Positions 35,804 through 45,190 of a stretch of DNA of 64,000 nt are shown here, piece by piece. Source of the stretch: Mesorhizobium ventifaucium (lineage in GTDB: Bacteria; Pseudomonadota; Alphaproteobacteria; Rhizobiales; Rhizobiaceae); contig NZ_CAKXZS010000008.1 of the NCBI RefSeq assembly GCF_935822925.1, positions 62,001-126,000 on the forward strand. The letters are read 5' to 3'. The stretch's first letter is position 1. Each line of letters starts with the position of its first letter. The translations under genes were made by a program, and so were the position numbers. The notes beneath the pieces are model-generated. The model ran no database searches and was not told the DNA's origin. It was given only the letters and a program-made list of their open reading frames with translations.

Positions 35804-36163
35804 GGCGCGGTTCTCCTTCTACACGCATGAGAATACTCTGATGCAACTGAACCGGTTCTGATGCCGGCGTTCATCTGCGGTTCAAATTTAGACGGAGTGC
35901 CGGGTGGCGGCCGTCAAACCGCGCCGTCACCGGCCACGAGCGTCGCCGCAGTCTTGCTGCCGGCCCGCATTGCTGCCCCCAAATCTTGCTTGCCCCAAAT
36001 CTTGCTGGCCCGAATCTTGCCGGCAGGGGTCGAAGGACGCGCAAAAATTGCTGTTGGGCGCAGAAGGCGCAGCCCGCACGATTGATTGGTGTCCTAAATA
36101 CAGAGGCGCGAACAAAAACGGAGCCTTCGCGGCCCCGTTTTCAATTCGTGGCAGTCGCAACGA
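35804..36163. other. Gene-free spacer with a 16-bp tandem repeat
   Basis: No credible gene in 360 bases. At 35977-36023 three units follow one another: CCCCAAATCTTGCTTG, CCCCAAATCTTGCTGG and CCCGAATCTTGCCGG. The right end (36085-36163) is the 3' flank of the DUF2147 gene and has an A-rich patch. The promoter of the two small minus-strand genes should be near 35830-35900. Confidence 0.6.
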
Positions 36164-36508
36164 TCAGAGCTTGTGCCAGGTCTGGCTCCGGCAGATCAGC
36201 CCGCCGAGGACGCAGCCGCTCATCTTGAGCGAAGCGCCTGAGACCGAGGCCTTGCCCGAATAGGTCTTGTCGGTCTCCGGGTCGGTTATCGTCCCGGTAT
36301 ATTTGTTGGCGCCGGACACCTTGAACGAACCGATGCGCTTGCCGGCAAACTTGCCAGATTTGAGCGTGATGGAAAATGCGCCGCCACCGCCCGCGATGGC
36401 GGCGGTCGAACCGGCTTGCGTTTTCCAGTTGCCTTCGATCGGGTCGGCCCAAGCCGTGCCGGCCATGATCAATGTGGCCGCAAGGGCCATGCTGATTTTG
36501 CGAAACAT
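36164..36508 (-). CDS. DUF2147 family exported protein, 114 residues
   Basis: ATG 36508 is preceded by a strong GGGAGGAG. The signal peptide is MFRKISMALAATLIMAG with cleavage at TAWA-DPIEG. The mature part starts DPIEGNWKT and contains GSFKVSGANKYTGTITDPETDKTYSG and MSGCVLGGLICRSQTW, a short DUF2147 pattern (periplasmic, unknown function). Two Cys near the C-terminus may pair. It stands alone with a palindrome about 50 bases upstream. Confidence 0.83.
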   Translation of the reverse strand: MFRKISMALAATLIMAGTAWADPIEGNWKTQAGSTAAIAGGGGAFSITLKSGKFAGKRIGSFKVSGANKYTGTITDPETDKTYSGKASVSGASLKMSGCVLGGLICRSQTWHKL

Positions 36509-36560
36509 GTTTCTCCTCCCTGGGGCATCCGACCGGGTGTTGCGCCCCGCCAGTCTGCCT

Positions 36561-36576
36561 CTTACGCAAACGTAAG
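36561..36576. promoter_or_regulatory. Palindrome CTTACG-N4-CGTAAG upstream of the DUF2147 gene
   Basis: CTTACG, CAAA, CGTAAG: six-base arms and a four-base centre, 53 bases upstream of the DUF2147 start. The TTACG...CGTAA form resembles operators of several dimeric regulators. The regulator is unknown. Confidence 0.4.
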
Positions 36577-36970
36577 CTAATCCACCTCCCGGCAAAACAA
36601 AAGCGGTGCCGCCGCGGAAGACGTCGGGATTTTTCAGGCCGCCCGAAGCGGTCTGGTCAGCGAGAAATGAAACGCCTTGCATGCTGGCTTTGTCTCCCGT
36701 GGTTAGCGGAGTCTTGATTTGCGCCTCGCAAATTTTCATCAATTTTAGCCCAAACCGGCGCAATTGCTGGCTTTGCATCGTTAATGAATTTCTGCGTTTA
36801 CCTATTGTTTTAGCTTTGTTTTCCTCAAATTAAGCACGCCACTTAACGACGGATTCAAGCCTTCGGTTCATTCTCGAAAGCATCGAAAGAGCGGCCGCCC
36901 CAAGGGTTTCCAAGGGCCAGAAGGAGGCAGCTCTCGGGAGCCTGACAGGGGCTAGAACAGGGGATTGAAA
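36577..36970. other. Gene-free AT-rich spacer between the DUF2147 and Sel1-like genes
   Basis: No plausible gene was found. The stretch 36715-36835 is much more AT-rich than its surroundings and should hold the promoter of the Sel1-like gene. No terminator or repeat was recognised. Confidence 0.5.
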
Positions 36971-37237
36971 ATGGCACGTTTTGAAATGCCTGAAGCCGGC
37001 TTCGGCGCCATGGGGGCAACTGCCCAGGCCGACATTCTTTTCGAACTGGGCATGATGTATGCGACCGGCCGCGATTGCGAGACCGATGTCGTCGCCGCCC
37101 ACAAATGGTTCAACATCGCTGCGATCAAGGGCTCGGCCCGGGCAGCGGAACTGCGCTCGGAATTGTCGGCCGCCATGTCGAAGGTCGAGATCGCCAGGGC
37201 GCTGCGCGAAGCCCGCGAATGGATGACGATGCACTAA
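36971..37237 (+). CDS. Small Sel1-repeat-like protein, 88 residues
   Basis: ATG 36971 (MARFEMPEAGFGAMGATAQA) follows AGGGGATTG. The central LFELGMMYATGRDCETDVVAAHKWFNIAAIKGSARAAEL has the Sel1/TPR-like pattern of helix pairs (LG.MYA.G....D...A..WF..AA..G...A). Only about one and a half repeats are present. No signal peptide, so probably cytoplasmic, where such repeats mediate protein contacts. Single-gene unit. Confidence 0.78.
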   Translation: MARFEMPEAGFGAMGATAQADILFELGMMYATGRDCETDVVAAHKWFNIAAIKGSARAAELRSELSAAMSKVEIARALREAREWMTMH

Positions 37238-37692
37238 GTTTGACCTGAGTTCATCAGGCCCTCAGTTCATGAGGCATTGAGATCACCGACAGGGACGCTT
37301 CAAGGCCGCGCAAGACGGACCGGACCGGCAAGAACAAGGCCGCGCAAGACGGCCGGACCAACAATGACAAGAACGCTGCAGGCCGGATACAGCCAAGCCG
37401 CGCGACGACAGGGAAGGCGAGCGATTTTCGGGGCGCGCGTGGGAGCGTTCGGGATTGTTCGATCGACAAAAGCCGCGACCGGCCGGAACAAGGCAGGCGC
37501 GGCTTTTTGGTTTTCGGACCCTGATCCCAAAAAGTGGAAATCGATTTTTGGAAAGATCGTGGTCCAACAGAAAGGCGGCAGGCCCAGCCGCCGATGCGCC
37601 TAGACAGGCTTGGCGAGGGGTGAAATTCTCCCACCTATTCTGGAAGAGGCGCGGCCGAAGCGGCCGTGCGCGAGTGGAGGAGTTGTATCGTC
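37238..37692. other. Gene-free spacer: tandem duplication, terminator-like hairpin and a dispersed palindrome
   Basis: No credible gene in 455 bases. CAAGGCCGCGCAAGACGG occurs at 37301 and 37335 (period 34). AAAAGCCGCG at 37468-37477 pairs with CGCGGCTTTT at 37498-37507, followed by T and G, a terminator-like hairpin with a 20-base loop. At 37510-37560 a palindrome-like AAAGTGGAAATCGATTTTTGG resembles the repeat copy next to groEL. The livK-like promoter is expected at 37570-37660. Confidence 0.6.
37468..37508 (+). terminator. Rho-independent terminator-like hairpin
   Basis: A 10-bp perfect stem, G/C-rich at its base, ends in CTTTTT on the plus strand. The A-run on the other side would let it work in both directions. 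It lies 230 bases beyond the Sel1-like gene, further than usual, and the loop is long. Confidence 0.45.
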
Positions 37693-38814
37693 ATGAAAAA
37701 ATTGGTTATTTTGAGCGCGGCCATAGTCGGCCTGGTGATGAGTGCGCCGGTTGCCTTCGCCGAAGACATCACCTTTTCGGTGGTCGGACCGATGACCGGA
37801 CAGCTTGCCACCATCGGCGATCAGTTCAAGCAGGGCGCGCAAGCCGCGGCCGATGCGATCAACGCGGCCGGCGGCGTCGACGGCCGCCAGATCAAGCTCG
37901 ACGTCCAGGATGACCAGTGCGATCCGAAGCAGGCGGTTTCGGTCGCCAACCGCATCGTCGCCAACGGCGTCAAGTTCATCGATGGCCATGCCTGCTCGGG
38001 CTCGAGCATCCCGGCCTCGGCCGTCTATGCCGAAGCCGGTGCGCTGATGATGAGTCCGGCCTCGTCGAACCCGGAGCTGACGGACGCGGCGGCGAAAGCC
38101 GACTGGCCGACGATCATGCGCCTTTACACGCGCGACGATGCCCAAGGCGCCTTCATCGGTCCATGGATCGCCAAGAAATACGCCGGCAAGAAAGTCGTCA
38201 TCATGCATGACAAGAGCGCCTACGGGCAGGGCGTGGCCGATGCCGTCAAGGCGACGATGAACCAGAATGGCCTCAACGAGATCCTCTATGAGGGCATCAA
38301 CGCCGGCGAAAAGGACTACTCGGCGCTTGTCACCAAACTCAAGGAGCTGAAGGCTGATGCGGTCTATTTCGGCGGCTACCACCCGGAGGCCGGCCTCATC
38401 CTGCGCCAGTCGGCGGAACAGGACTTCAAGTTCCAGCTGATCATGCCGGACTCGATCGCCACGCCGGAATTCTGGCAGGTTGCCGGCCCGGCCGGCGAAG
38501 GCACCATGTTCGTCTTCCCGTCGGATCCGCAGGCGAAGCCCGAAGCCAAGCAGGCCATCGAAAAGATCAAGGCGGGCGGCTTCGTGCCCGAGGGCTTTAC
38601 GCTGTTCTCCTATGCCGTGATCCAGGCCTTTGCCGAGGGTATCAAGCGCGCCGGCAGCGACGACCCGGCCAAGGTTGCCGAAGCGATGAAGAACGGTGAG
38701 CCGATCAGCACCGTCGTCGGCCCTGTCACTTTCGATGAAAAAGGCGACCTCAAGAACGTCAGCTACGACATCAACCAGTGGCACGACGGCAAATACGCGC
38801 CGATCAAGCCGTGA
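37693..38814 (+). CDS. Branched-chain amino acid ABC transporter substrate-binding protein (LivK-like)
   Basis: 373 residues from ATG 37693 with GGAGGAG upstream. Signal peptide about 1-23 (MKKLVILSAAIVGLVMSAPV, AFA-ED). The mature periplasmic-binding fold has FSVVGPMTGQLATIGDQFKQG, CSGSSIPASAVYAEAGALMM and YFGGYHPEAGLILRQS, typical of the leucine/isoleucine/valine-binding family. No permease or ATPase gene is adjacent. It converges on the leucine-degradation operon, which suggests but does not prove a branched-chain substrate. Confidence 0.93.
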   Translation: MKKLVILSAAIVGLVMSAPVAFAEDITFSVVGPMTGQLATIGDQFKQGAQAAADAINAAGGVDGRQIKLDVQDDQCDPKQAVSVANRIVANGVKFIDGHACSGSSIPASAVYAEAGALMMSPASSNPELTDAAAKADWPTIMRLYTRDDAQGAFIGPWIAKKYAGKKVVIMHDKSAYGQGVADAVKATMNQNGLNEILYEGINAGEKDYSALVTKLKELKADAVYFGGYHPEAGLILRQSAEQDFKFQLIMPDSIATPEFWQVAGPAGEGTMFVFPSDPQAKPEAKQAIEKIKAGGFVPEGFTLFSYAVIQAFAEGIKRAGSDDPAKVAEAMKNGEPISTVVGPVTFDEKGDLKNVSYDINQWHDGKYAPIKP

Positions 38815-38928
38815 TGGCTGGCGTCGCCTGGCGATTATCGGAGATGGCCGGTCAGATCCGGCCATTATCCATGTTGGCATGCGTTTGTGGAGCGTGTGTT
38901 CCGACGTCGCCTCGTGGATGAACAGCGG

Positions 38929-40887
38929 TCAGCCGTGGGCTTCCTCGGCAAAACGCACCAGCACCGTGCCATCAGTGACCTGCGCGCCCTCTGTTGCGAT
39001 CTCGGCGATCGTCCCGTCGTGCGTGGCGGAAATCGTGTGCTCCATCTTCATCGCTTCCAGGATCAACAGCGGCTGGCCCTTGATGACGGCTTCGCCTTTT
39101 GCCGCGCGCACCAGCTTGACCAGGCCCGGCATCGGCGCGCGCAGGCTGTCGGCACCGGCCGCGATTTCGTCAGCCCTTGCCAACGGGTCCGGCACCGCGA
39201 AGCTGTAGCCGACGGCGCCCGAAAAGACAGTGACATGACTTGGCCAGCGGGCGAGGCGAGGGGCAGCGCGAAGATCAAGCGCGCTGTCATAAGGTGCGTC
39301 CAGTGCCACTTGGAAGCGCCCGTCCGGCCGCACCGAAACAAGCGCGAGGATATCATCCTCGCCGTAGCGCAGCCGCGTGCGCCGCGGAACAGTGTGGAAA
39401 TGCGCATAACCGGCAAGCGACGACCACGGGTCTCGGGTCTGCGCCTGAGCCCCGGCGCGGGACGCCGCAAGTGCGGCCGCGGCGACGATCTCGCTGCTCG
39501 GCGGCGGCACTGCGGTCAGCGCTTGCTGGTGCCTGCCGATCAGCCCGGTGTCGACGTCACCTGCCGAAAAATCCGCGTCAGCGGCTAGGGCCGCGAGAAA
39601 GGCGGTGTTGACGGTCGAGCCGGCGATCTCGGTCTGCGAAAGGGCTATGCCCAGGGCTTCGAGCGCCGCCTGCCTGTTCTTGCCGTGGACGACGAGCTTG
39701 GCGATCATCGGGTCGTAGAACGGCGAGATGGCATTGCCGGCCTGCACGCCAGTCTCGATCCGCATGCTGGCGCCCTCGGGCGCTGTATCCGGAAATTTCA
39801 GGTGATGCAGCGTGCCCGTCGCCGGCAAAAAGCCCTTTGCAGCGTCCTCGGCATAGATGCGCGCCTCGAAGGCGTGTCCGGAGAGCGTGATCTCGCTCTG
39901 CGTCTTCGGCAGCTTTTCGCCGGACGCCACCCGCAACTGCCATTCGACCAGGTCGGTGCCGGTGACCATTTCGGTGACGGGGTGCTCGACCTGCAGGCGG
40001 GTGTTCATTTCCATGAACCAGAAGCGGTCGGCCTTCAGCCCTTGCGAGGCATCGACGATGAACTCGATGGTGCCGGCGCCGGAATAGTCGATCGCCTTGG
40101 CGGCCTTCACCGCCGCCTCCGTCATCGCCTTGCGCAATGCCGGTGTCATTCCGGGGGCGGGTGCCTCCTCGATCACCTTCTGGTGGCGGCGCTGCGCCGA
40201 GCAGTCGCGCTCGTAGAGATGCACGACATTGCCAAACATATCGCCGAATACCTGAACCTCGATGTGGCGCGGCTTCTCGACATATTTCTCGACCAGCACG
40301 CGGTCGTCGCCGAAAGCGGCCTTAGCCTCGCGCCGCGCACCCGACAGCGCCTCGGAAAAGTCGTCGGGATGTTCGACGCGCCGCATGCCCTTGCCGCCGC
40401 CACCGGCGCGCGCCTTGATCAGCACGGGATAGCCGATCTCGCGTGCCTTGGAGGCGAGCAGCACGATCTCCTGCGCCTCGCCGTGATAGCCTGGCACAAC
40501 CGGCACGCCGGCCTTCTCCATCAGCCGCTTGGCCGCGTCCTTCAGCCCCATGGCGCGGATCGAGGCGGCCGACGGGCCGATGAAGACGAGCCCGGCCGCG
40601 GTCACCTGATCGACGAAGTCAGGGTTTTCCGACAGAAAGCCGTAGCCGGGATGGATGGCTTCGGCGCCGGTGGCCAAAGCCGCCGCGACAATCTTGTCGC
40701 CGCGCAGATAACTTTCGCCGACCGGCGAGGGACCGATATGCACAGCTTCGTCGGCCATCTCGACATGCAAGGCGCCGGCGTCGGCGTCGGAATAGACGGC
40801 GACCGTGCGCATGCCCATCCTGCGCGCGGTGCGGATCACCCGGCAAGCGATCTCGCCGCGGTTGGCGATCAGGATTTTGGCGAACAT
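38929..40887 (-). CDS. liuD: Methylcrotonyl-CoA carboxylase, biotin-containing alpha subunit
   Basis: 652 residues from ATG 40887, with GGAGG upstream. The biotin carboxylase domain opens MFAKILIANRGEIACRVIRT and holds the ATP-grasp loop KARAGGGGKGMR and EMNTRLQVEHPVTE. The C-terminal biotin carrier has Lys614 in LEAMKMEHT. Together with the carboxyltransferase subunit at 41689-43296 it carboxylates 3-methylcrotonyl-CoA in leucine breakdown. Propionyl- or acetyl-CoA carboxylase is possible by sequence, but the isovaleryl-CoA dehydrogenase neighbour argues for this one. Confidence 0.93.
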   Translation of the reverse strand: MFAKILIANRGEIACRVIRTARRMGMRTVAVYSDADAGALHVEMADEAVHIGPSPVGESYLRGDKIVAAALATGAEAIHPGYGFLSENPDFVDQVTAAGLVFIGPSAASIRAMGLKDAAKRLMEKAGVPVVPGYHGEAQEIVLLASKAREIGYPVLIKARAGGGGKGMRRVEHPDDFSEALSGARREAKAAFGDDRVLVEKYVEKPRHIEVQVFGDMFGNVVHLYERDCSAQRRHQKVIEEAPAPGMTPALRKAMTEAAVKAAKAIDYSGAGTIEFIVDASQGLKADRFWFMEMNTRLQVEHPVTEMVTGTDLVEWQLRVASGEKLPKTQSEITLSGHAFEARIYAEDAAKGFLPATGTLHHLKFPDTAPEGASMRIETGVQAGNAISPFYDPMIAKLVVHGKNRQAALEALGIALSQTEIAGSTVNTAFLAALAADADFSAGDVDTGLIGRHQQALTAVPPPSSEIVAAAALAASRAGAQAQTRDPWSSLAGYAHFHTVPRRTRLRYGEDDILALVSVRPDGRFQVALDAPYDSALDLRAAPRLARWPSHVTVFSGAVGYSFAVPDPLARADEIAAGADSLRAPMPGLVKLVRAAKGEAVIKGQPLLILEAMKMEHTISATHDGTIAEIATEGAQVTDGTVLVRFAEEAHG

Positions 40888-40935
40888 GGAACCTCCAAAG
40901 CCAGTGCTTGCCGCCAACGGCGTGGGTGTTCCTTC

Positions 40936-41110
40936 GCGCCCCCCTCTGTCCTGCCCTCTTTGCCACCACTTGGCATCTCCCCCACAATGCGGGAGATTGG
41001 CAGCTGCTGCCTCGCAGTCCTTCTTTCAATGTTGGAGATTGGCGAAAGCAGGGGAGCCAGCCAATCTCCCCCCAAGTGGGGGAGATGTCCGGCAGGACAG
41101 AGGGGGGCGC
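40936..41110. repeat. Long palindrome, repeat family A (second copy)
   Basis: The ends are a perfect 20-bp inverted repeat: GCGCCCCCCTCTGTCCTGCC at 40936-40955 and its complement at 41091-41110. Inside lie two further hairpins (ATCTCCCCCACAATGCGGGAGAT and ATCTCCCCCCAAGTGGGGGAGAT) and the AGATTGGC sequences shared with 28123-28296. It separates liuD from the macro-domain remnant. Confidence 0.9.
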
Positions 41111-41156
41111 TGTCCCGCCAGCGCAACGGAGCGAGCGTTCTCATCACCATATCACA

Positions 41157-41692
41157 TCACGCTCCGCCAGGCGCAGCAATGGCCTGCCGGTACAGGTCCG
41201 CCGTTCGCTGGTCGAAGCAGCAGAAGATGACGGTCTCCGGAACCGCGTTGTGGGTGATGAAGGCGCTCACGGCGCCAACGGCGATCTGCGTCGCCTGGTC
41301 CTTTGGATACCGGTATACACCGGTCGAGATCGCCGGAAATGCACCGTCCGGCAACCCTTGGCGGCGGCAAGTTCGAGCGACCGGCGATAGCAGGAGGCCA
41401 ACAGCTCAGCTTCGCCCTTGCCGCCGCCTTGCCAAACCGGTCCGACCGTGTGGATGACATAGCGTGCCGGCAGCCTGTAACCTTTGGTGAGTTTCGCGTC
41501 GCCGACTTTGCAGCCATTGAGTGTCCGGCATTCGGCCAGGAGTTCGGGGCCGGCCGCACGGTGGATGGCGCCGTCGACGCCTCCGCCGCCCAGAAGTGAG
41601 GTGTTGGCGGCGTTGACGATGGCATCGACCGCCAGTTTGGTGATGTCGCCGACATGAACGCGAATTCTGGGGTCGATCTTGCTCATCGTCAC
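41157..41692 (-). pseudogene. Macro-domain (O-acetyl-ADP-ribose deacetylase-like) gene, frameshifted
   Basis: From GTG 41692 the frame gives [41 protein letters not shown] and [10 protein letters not shown], a classic macro domain of the YmdB type. At about 41344 the frame is lost: reading continues as [11 protein letters not shown]. The correct end ([23 protein letters not shown], on to stop 41157) lies in another frame, one base away. One deleted base explains it. It overlaps liuB by four bases and would be the operon's next gene. It is either a real inactivation or a sequence error; 178 residues would result from repair. Confidence 0.88.
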
Positions 41693-43296
41693 ATCCTGAA
41701 CACGCCGAAGCTTGTCTCCTCGATCCCGGCGTTCAGCGCGGCTGACAGGCTGAGCGCCAGCACCTCACGCGTCTTGGCCGGATCGATGATGCCGTCGTCC
41801 CAGAGCCGGGCGGAGGAATAGAGCGGGTGGCCTTCATGCTCGTATTTCATCAGGATCGGCTTCTTGAATTTTGCCTCCTCCTCCGCGCTCCATTGCCCGC
41901 CCTTGCGCTCGATCCCCTCGCGCTTGACGACGGCCAGCACGGTGGCCGCCTGCTCGCCGCCCATCACCGAGATGCGGGCATTCGGCCACATCCACAGGAA
42001 GCGTGGCGAATAGGCGCGTCCGCACATGCCGTAATTGCCGGCGCCGAACGAGCCGCCGATGATCATGGTGACCTTCGGCACGCGGGCCGTGGCGACCGCC
42101 ATCACCAGCTTGGCGCCATCCCTGGCGATGCCGCCGGCCTCGTATTTTCGCCCGACCATGAAGCCGGTGATGTTTTGCAGGAAGATCAGCGGGATCTTGC
42201 GCTGGCAGCACAGCTCGATGAAATGCGCGCCCTTCAGCGCGCTTTCGGAAAACAGCACGCCGTTGTTGGCGATGATGCCGACCGGCATGCCCTGAAGATG
42301 GGCAAAGCCGGTGACCAGCGTGGTGCCATAGTTCTGCTTGAACTCCTCGAATTCGGAGCCGTCGACAATGCGGGCCATCACTTCGCGCACGTCATAGGGC
42401 TGGCGCAGATCGGTCGGCACGATGCCGTAGAGTTCTTCCGCTGCATGGAGCGGCGCAATCGGATCGCGTAGCGCCAGCCCGATCTGCTTGTTTCGATTGA
42501 GGTTCTTGACGATGCGGCGCGCGATCGCCAGCGCATGCTCGTCGTCCAGCGCATAATGATCGGCAACACCGGAAAGCCGCGTGTGGACATCGGCGCCGCC
42601 CAGCTCCTCCGCGCTGACGTCCTCGCCGGTGGCGGCCTTCACCAGCGGCGGGCCGCCGAGGAAGATGGTCGCCTGGTTGCGCACCATGATCGTCTCGTCC
42701 GACATCGCCGGCACATAGGCGCCGCCCGCCGTGCACGAACCCATGACGCAGGCGATCTGCGGTATGCCCGCAGCCGACATGTTGGCCTGGTTGTAGAAGA
42801 TGCGGCCGAAATGGTCGCGGTCGGGAAACACCTCGTCCTGGTTGGGCAGATTGGCGCCGCCGCTGTCGACCAGATAGACGCAAGGCAATCTGTTCTGCAG
42901 CGCGATCTCCTGGGCGCGCAGATGCTTCTTCACCGTCAGCGGATAATAGGTGCCGCCCTTCACCGTGGCGTCGTTGACGACGACCATGACTTCGGTGCCT
43001 TCGACGCGGCCGATGCCGGTAATGATGCCGGCCGATGCGATGTCTTCGCCATACATCGACCACGCCGCGAACTGGCCGATCTCGAGGAATGGCGAGCCGG
43101 TGTCGAGCAATTGGGCGAGGCGCTCGCGCGGCAAAAGCTTGCCGCGGCTCTGGTGGCGCTCACGCGCTTCCTCCGAGCCGCCACGCTCGACGGTTGCTGC
43201 CTTTTGCGCAATGTCGGCGACCAGCGCCCGCATGCGCTCGGCATTGGCGCGGAAGGTGTCGGAGGCGGGCGAGATCTGGGTTTGCAGCGTGGCCAT
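41689..43296 (-). CDS. liuB: Methylcrotonyl-CoA carboxylase, carboxyltransferase beta subunit
   Basis: 535 residues. The carboxyltransferase fold is shown by [41 protein letters not shown], and the second half [23 protein letters not shown] and [20 protein letters not shown], all typical of methylcrotonyl-CoA carboxylases. It takes carboxybiotin from LiuD and carboxylates 3-methylcrotonyl-CoA. It follows the AT-rich gene by three bases and overlaps the macro-domain gene. Confidence 0.96.
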   Translation of the reverse strand: MATLQTQISPASDTFRANAERMRALVADIAQKAATVERGGSEEARERHQSRGKLLPRERLAQLLDTGSPFLEIGQFAAWSMYGEDIASAGIITGIGRVEGTEVMVVVNDATVKGGTYYPLTVKKHLRAQEIALQNRLPCVYLVDSGGANLPNQDEVFPDRDHFGRIFYNQANMSAAGIPQIACVMGSCTAGGAYVPAMSDETIMVRNQATIFLGGPPLVKAATGEDVSAEELGGADVHTRLSGVADHYALDDEHALAIARRIVKNLNRNKQIGLALRDPIAPLHAAEELYGIVPTDLRQPYDVREVMARIVDGSEFEEFKQNYGTTLVTGFAHLQGMPVGIIANNGVLFSESALKGAHFIELCCQRKIPLIFLQNITGFMVGRKYEAGGIARDGAKLVMAVATARVPKVTMIIGGSFGAGNYGMCGRAYSPRFLWMWPNARISVMGGEQAATVLAVVKREGIERKGGQWSAEEEAKFKKPILMKYEHEGHPLYSSARLWDDGIIDPAKTREVLALSLSAALNAGIEETSFGVFRM

Positions 43297-43299
43297 AAG

Positions 43300-43938
43300 T
43301 CATAATTCCAAAGCAGTAGATTTCAACGCCTTCCATTGAGCCGCATAAGAGGGATAAGGCGTTGATTTCTTGTACATGTATATATCGTATGTATTGAATT
43401 TGTTTTCGTACATATCACTGTATTCTAGTTTTGCGTGAAAGTATGGCTCAATTTCATCGAACGCCGCATAGGAAGAAAAATAATTTACGAGCGTTTCATC
43501 GACGATTGCCATTACGACCTGTGGGACGGAGAAATCGTTTTTTTCGTTTCGTTTTATTGACGAGTTTCGAAAATCAAGGGCACTTCCTAAATTAAATAGG
43601 ATATGTTTTTTACCCGCTTCAAACTTCAGGTAGCCAGATTCCTTGTTTAGAACAAATCTGTCAGAAAGGTTTTCGTAAAGCCTAGCAAAGTCCCACGTAA
43701 TCGAAACATCGAGCATTGGCCCTTGTCCGACATTCTCAATGGAAAGAGTGGCTTCTTTCAAGTCGTCGTCGTCGTCCACAGTTCGCTCGAATCTCGTGCC
43801 TGTCAGAACCGCGTAAGGTCTAACCGAGTTCCTGCTTTGCCTCTGCATTTCACGGGCTGTTAATAACGCTGCGATTGCCGCCGCGAGTGTCCCCGCCGTT
43901 CCTGCCACCTGAATGGCCACAAAAGTGTCAAATGCCAT
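43300..43938 (-). CDS. AT-rich hypothetical membrane-anchored protein inserted in the leucine operon
   Basis: 212 residues from ATG 43938 with GGGGGTG upstream. An N-terminal hydrophobic segment (FVAIQVAGTAGTLAAAIAAL) precedes a basic stretch (REMQRQSRNSVRPY) and a soluble domain with many Asp, Asn, Lys and aromatic residues, including a poly-Asp run (VDDDDDL). Much of the coding sequence (43,350-43,750) is clearly more AT-rich than its neighbours. It lies five bases after ivd and three before liuB. I do not recognise the family. Similar layout (one anchor then a beta-rich domain) occurs in unrelated small membrane proteins, often of accessory origin. Confidence 0.78.
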   Translation of the reverse strand: MAFDTFVAIQVAGTAGTLAAAIAALLTAREMQRQSRNSVRPYAVLTGTRFERTVDDDDDLKEATLSIENVGQGPMLDVSITWDFARLYENLSDRFVLNKESGYLKFEAGKKHILFNLGSALDFRNSSIKRNEKNDFSVPQVVMAIVDETLVNYFSSYAAFDEIEPYFHAKLEYSDMYENKFNTYDIYMYKKSTPYPSYAAQWKALKSTALEL

Positions 43939-43942
43939 GTAA

Positions 43943-45106
43943 TCACCCCCCATCTGCCATGATTTCGCGCCCGATCAACCAGCGACGGATCTCGCTGGTG
44001 CCGGCGCCGATCTCGTAGAGCTTGGCGTCGCGCAGAAGCCGGCCGGTCGGATAGTCATTGATGTAGCCATTGCCGCCCAGCAGCTGGATGGCGTCGAGCG
44101 CCATCTGCGTCGCCTTCTCGGCGGCGAACAGCACGCAAGCGGCGGCGTCCTTGCGGCTCGTCTGGCCGCGGTCGCAGGCGGCGGCGACGGTATAGACATA
44201 GGCGCGCGCGGCATTCATCGTCGTATACATGTCGGCGAGCTTGCCCTGCACCAGCTGGAACTCGCCGATCGGCTGGCCGAATTGATTGCGTTCGTGCACA
44301 TAGGGTACCGCCACATCGAGGCACGCCGCCATCAGTCCGAGCGGGCCGCCGGCGAGCACCGTGCGCTCGTAGTCGAGACCCGACATCAGCACCTCGACGC
44401 CGCGCCCTTCCTCATGCAGCATATTGTCGAACGGCACTTCGACATCCGAAAAAACCAGTTCGCCGGTGTTGGAGCCTCGCATGCCGAGCTTGTCGAGCTT
44501 TTGCGCGACGGAAAATCCGGCCATCGATTTTTCGACGATGAAGGCGGTGATGCCGCGCGACTGGAGCTCCGGATCGGTCTTGGCATAGACGACCAGCGTC
44601 TCGGCGTCCGGGCCGTTGGTGATCCACATCTTGGTGCCGTTGAGCACATAGCAATCGTTGCGCTTTTCGGCGCGCAGTTTGAGCGACACGACGTCGGAGC
44701 CGGCGCCGGATTCCGACATTGCCAGCGCGCCGACCTTTTCGCCGCTGCACAGCGCGGGCAGATATTTTTTCTTCTGCGCCGGCGTCGCCCAGCGATTGAT
44801 CTGGTTGACGCAGAGGTTGGAATGGGCGCCGTAGGAGAGGCCGACCGAGGCCGAGGCTCGCGAAATCTCCTCCATCGCGACGACATGAGCGAGATAGCCC
44901 ATGCCGGTGCCGCCGAAATCCGGATCGGCGGTGATGCCGAGCAGGCCGAGCCCACCGAGCTCGGCCCACAGATGCGCCGGGAATTCATTCGAGCGGTCGA
45001 TCTCGGCGGCGATCGGGGCGATCTTGTCCTGGGCGAAGCGCCGCACCAGGTCGCGTAGCGCCTCGATGTCTTCGTCAAGCCCGAAGTTAAGTGTGTGCGT
45101 GTACAT
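43943..45106 (-). CDS. ivd: Isovaleryl-CoA dehydrogenase
   Basis: 387 residues. Acyl-CoA dehydrogenase fold, with [38 protein letters not shown] and [40 protein letters not shown]. The catalytic Glu for the isovaleryl class appears at 247 ([14 protein letters not shown]). It oxidises isovaleryl-CoA to 3-methylcrotonyl-CoA, the substrate of LiuB/LiuD, and donates electrons to ETF. It opens the operon; the TetR regulator gene lies 64 bases upstream on the same strand. Confidence 0.95.
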   Translation of the reverse strand: MYTHTLNFGLDEDIEALRDLVRRFAQDKIAPIAAEIDRSNEFPAHLWAELGGLGLLGITADPDFGGTGMGYLAHVVAMEEISRASASVGLSYGAHSNLCVNQINRWATPAQKKKYLPALCSGEKVGALAMSESGAGSDVVSLKLRAEKRNDCYVLNGTKMWITNGPDAETLVVYAKTDPELQSRGITAFIVEKSMAGFSVAQKLDKLGMRGSNTGELVFSDVEVPFDNMLHEEGRGVEVLMSGLDYERTVLAGGPLGLMAACLDVAVPYVHERNQFGQPIGEFQLVQGKLADMYTTMNAARAYVYTVAAACDRGQTSRKDAAACVLFAAEKATQMALDAIQLLGGNGYINDYPTGRLLRDAKLYEIGAGTSEIRRWLIGREIMADGG

Positions 45107-45122
45107 GCCGTTCCTCCCGGCG

Positions 45123-45190
45123 CATGACCCCGAAATCGAATTCGATTTTCGCGGTGGATCATGCGCAAAATCAAAGTGCTACAGCGTCGT
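45123..45190. repeat. Dispersed repeat upstream of ivd (partial copy)
   Basis: GACCCCGAAATCGAATTCGATTTTCGCGG, then ATCATGCGCAAAATCAAAGTGCTACAGCGTCGTTT. The same blocks occur in the same order at 2907-2997 and in reverse at 52938-53032. Contains AATCGAATTCGATT, a 14-base perfect palindrome. The last 20 bases overlap the 3' end of the TetR gene. Confidence 0.7.

Noticed and set aside
35861..36160. Short frames on both strands of the spacer near 36 kb
   Set aside because: No ribosome sites, composition follows the tandem repeat, and no protein-like features.
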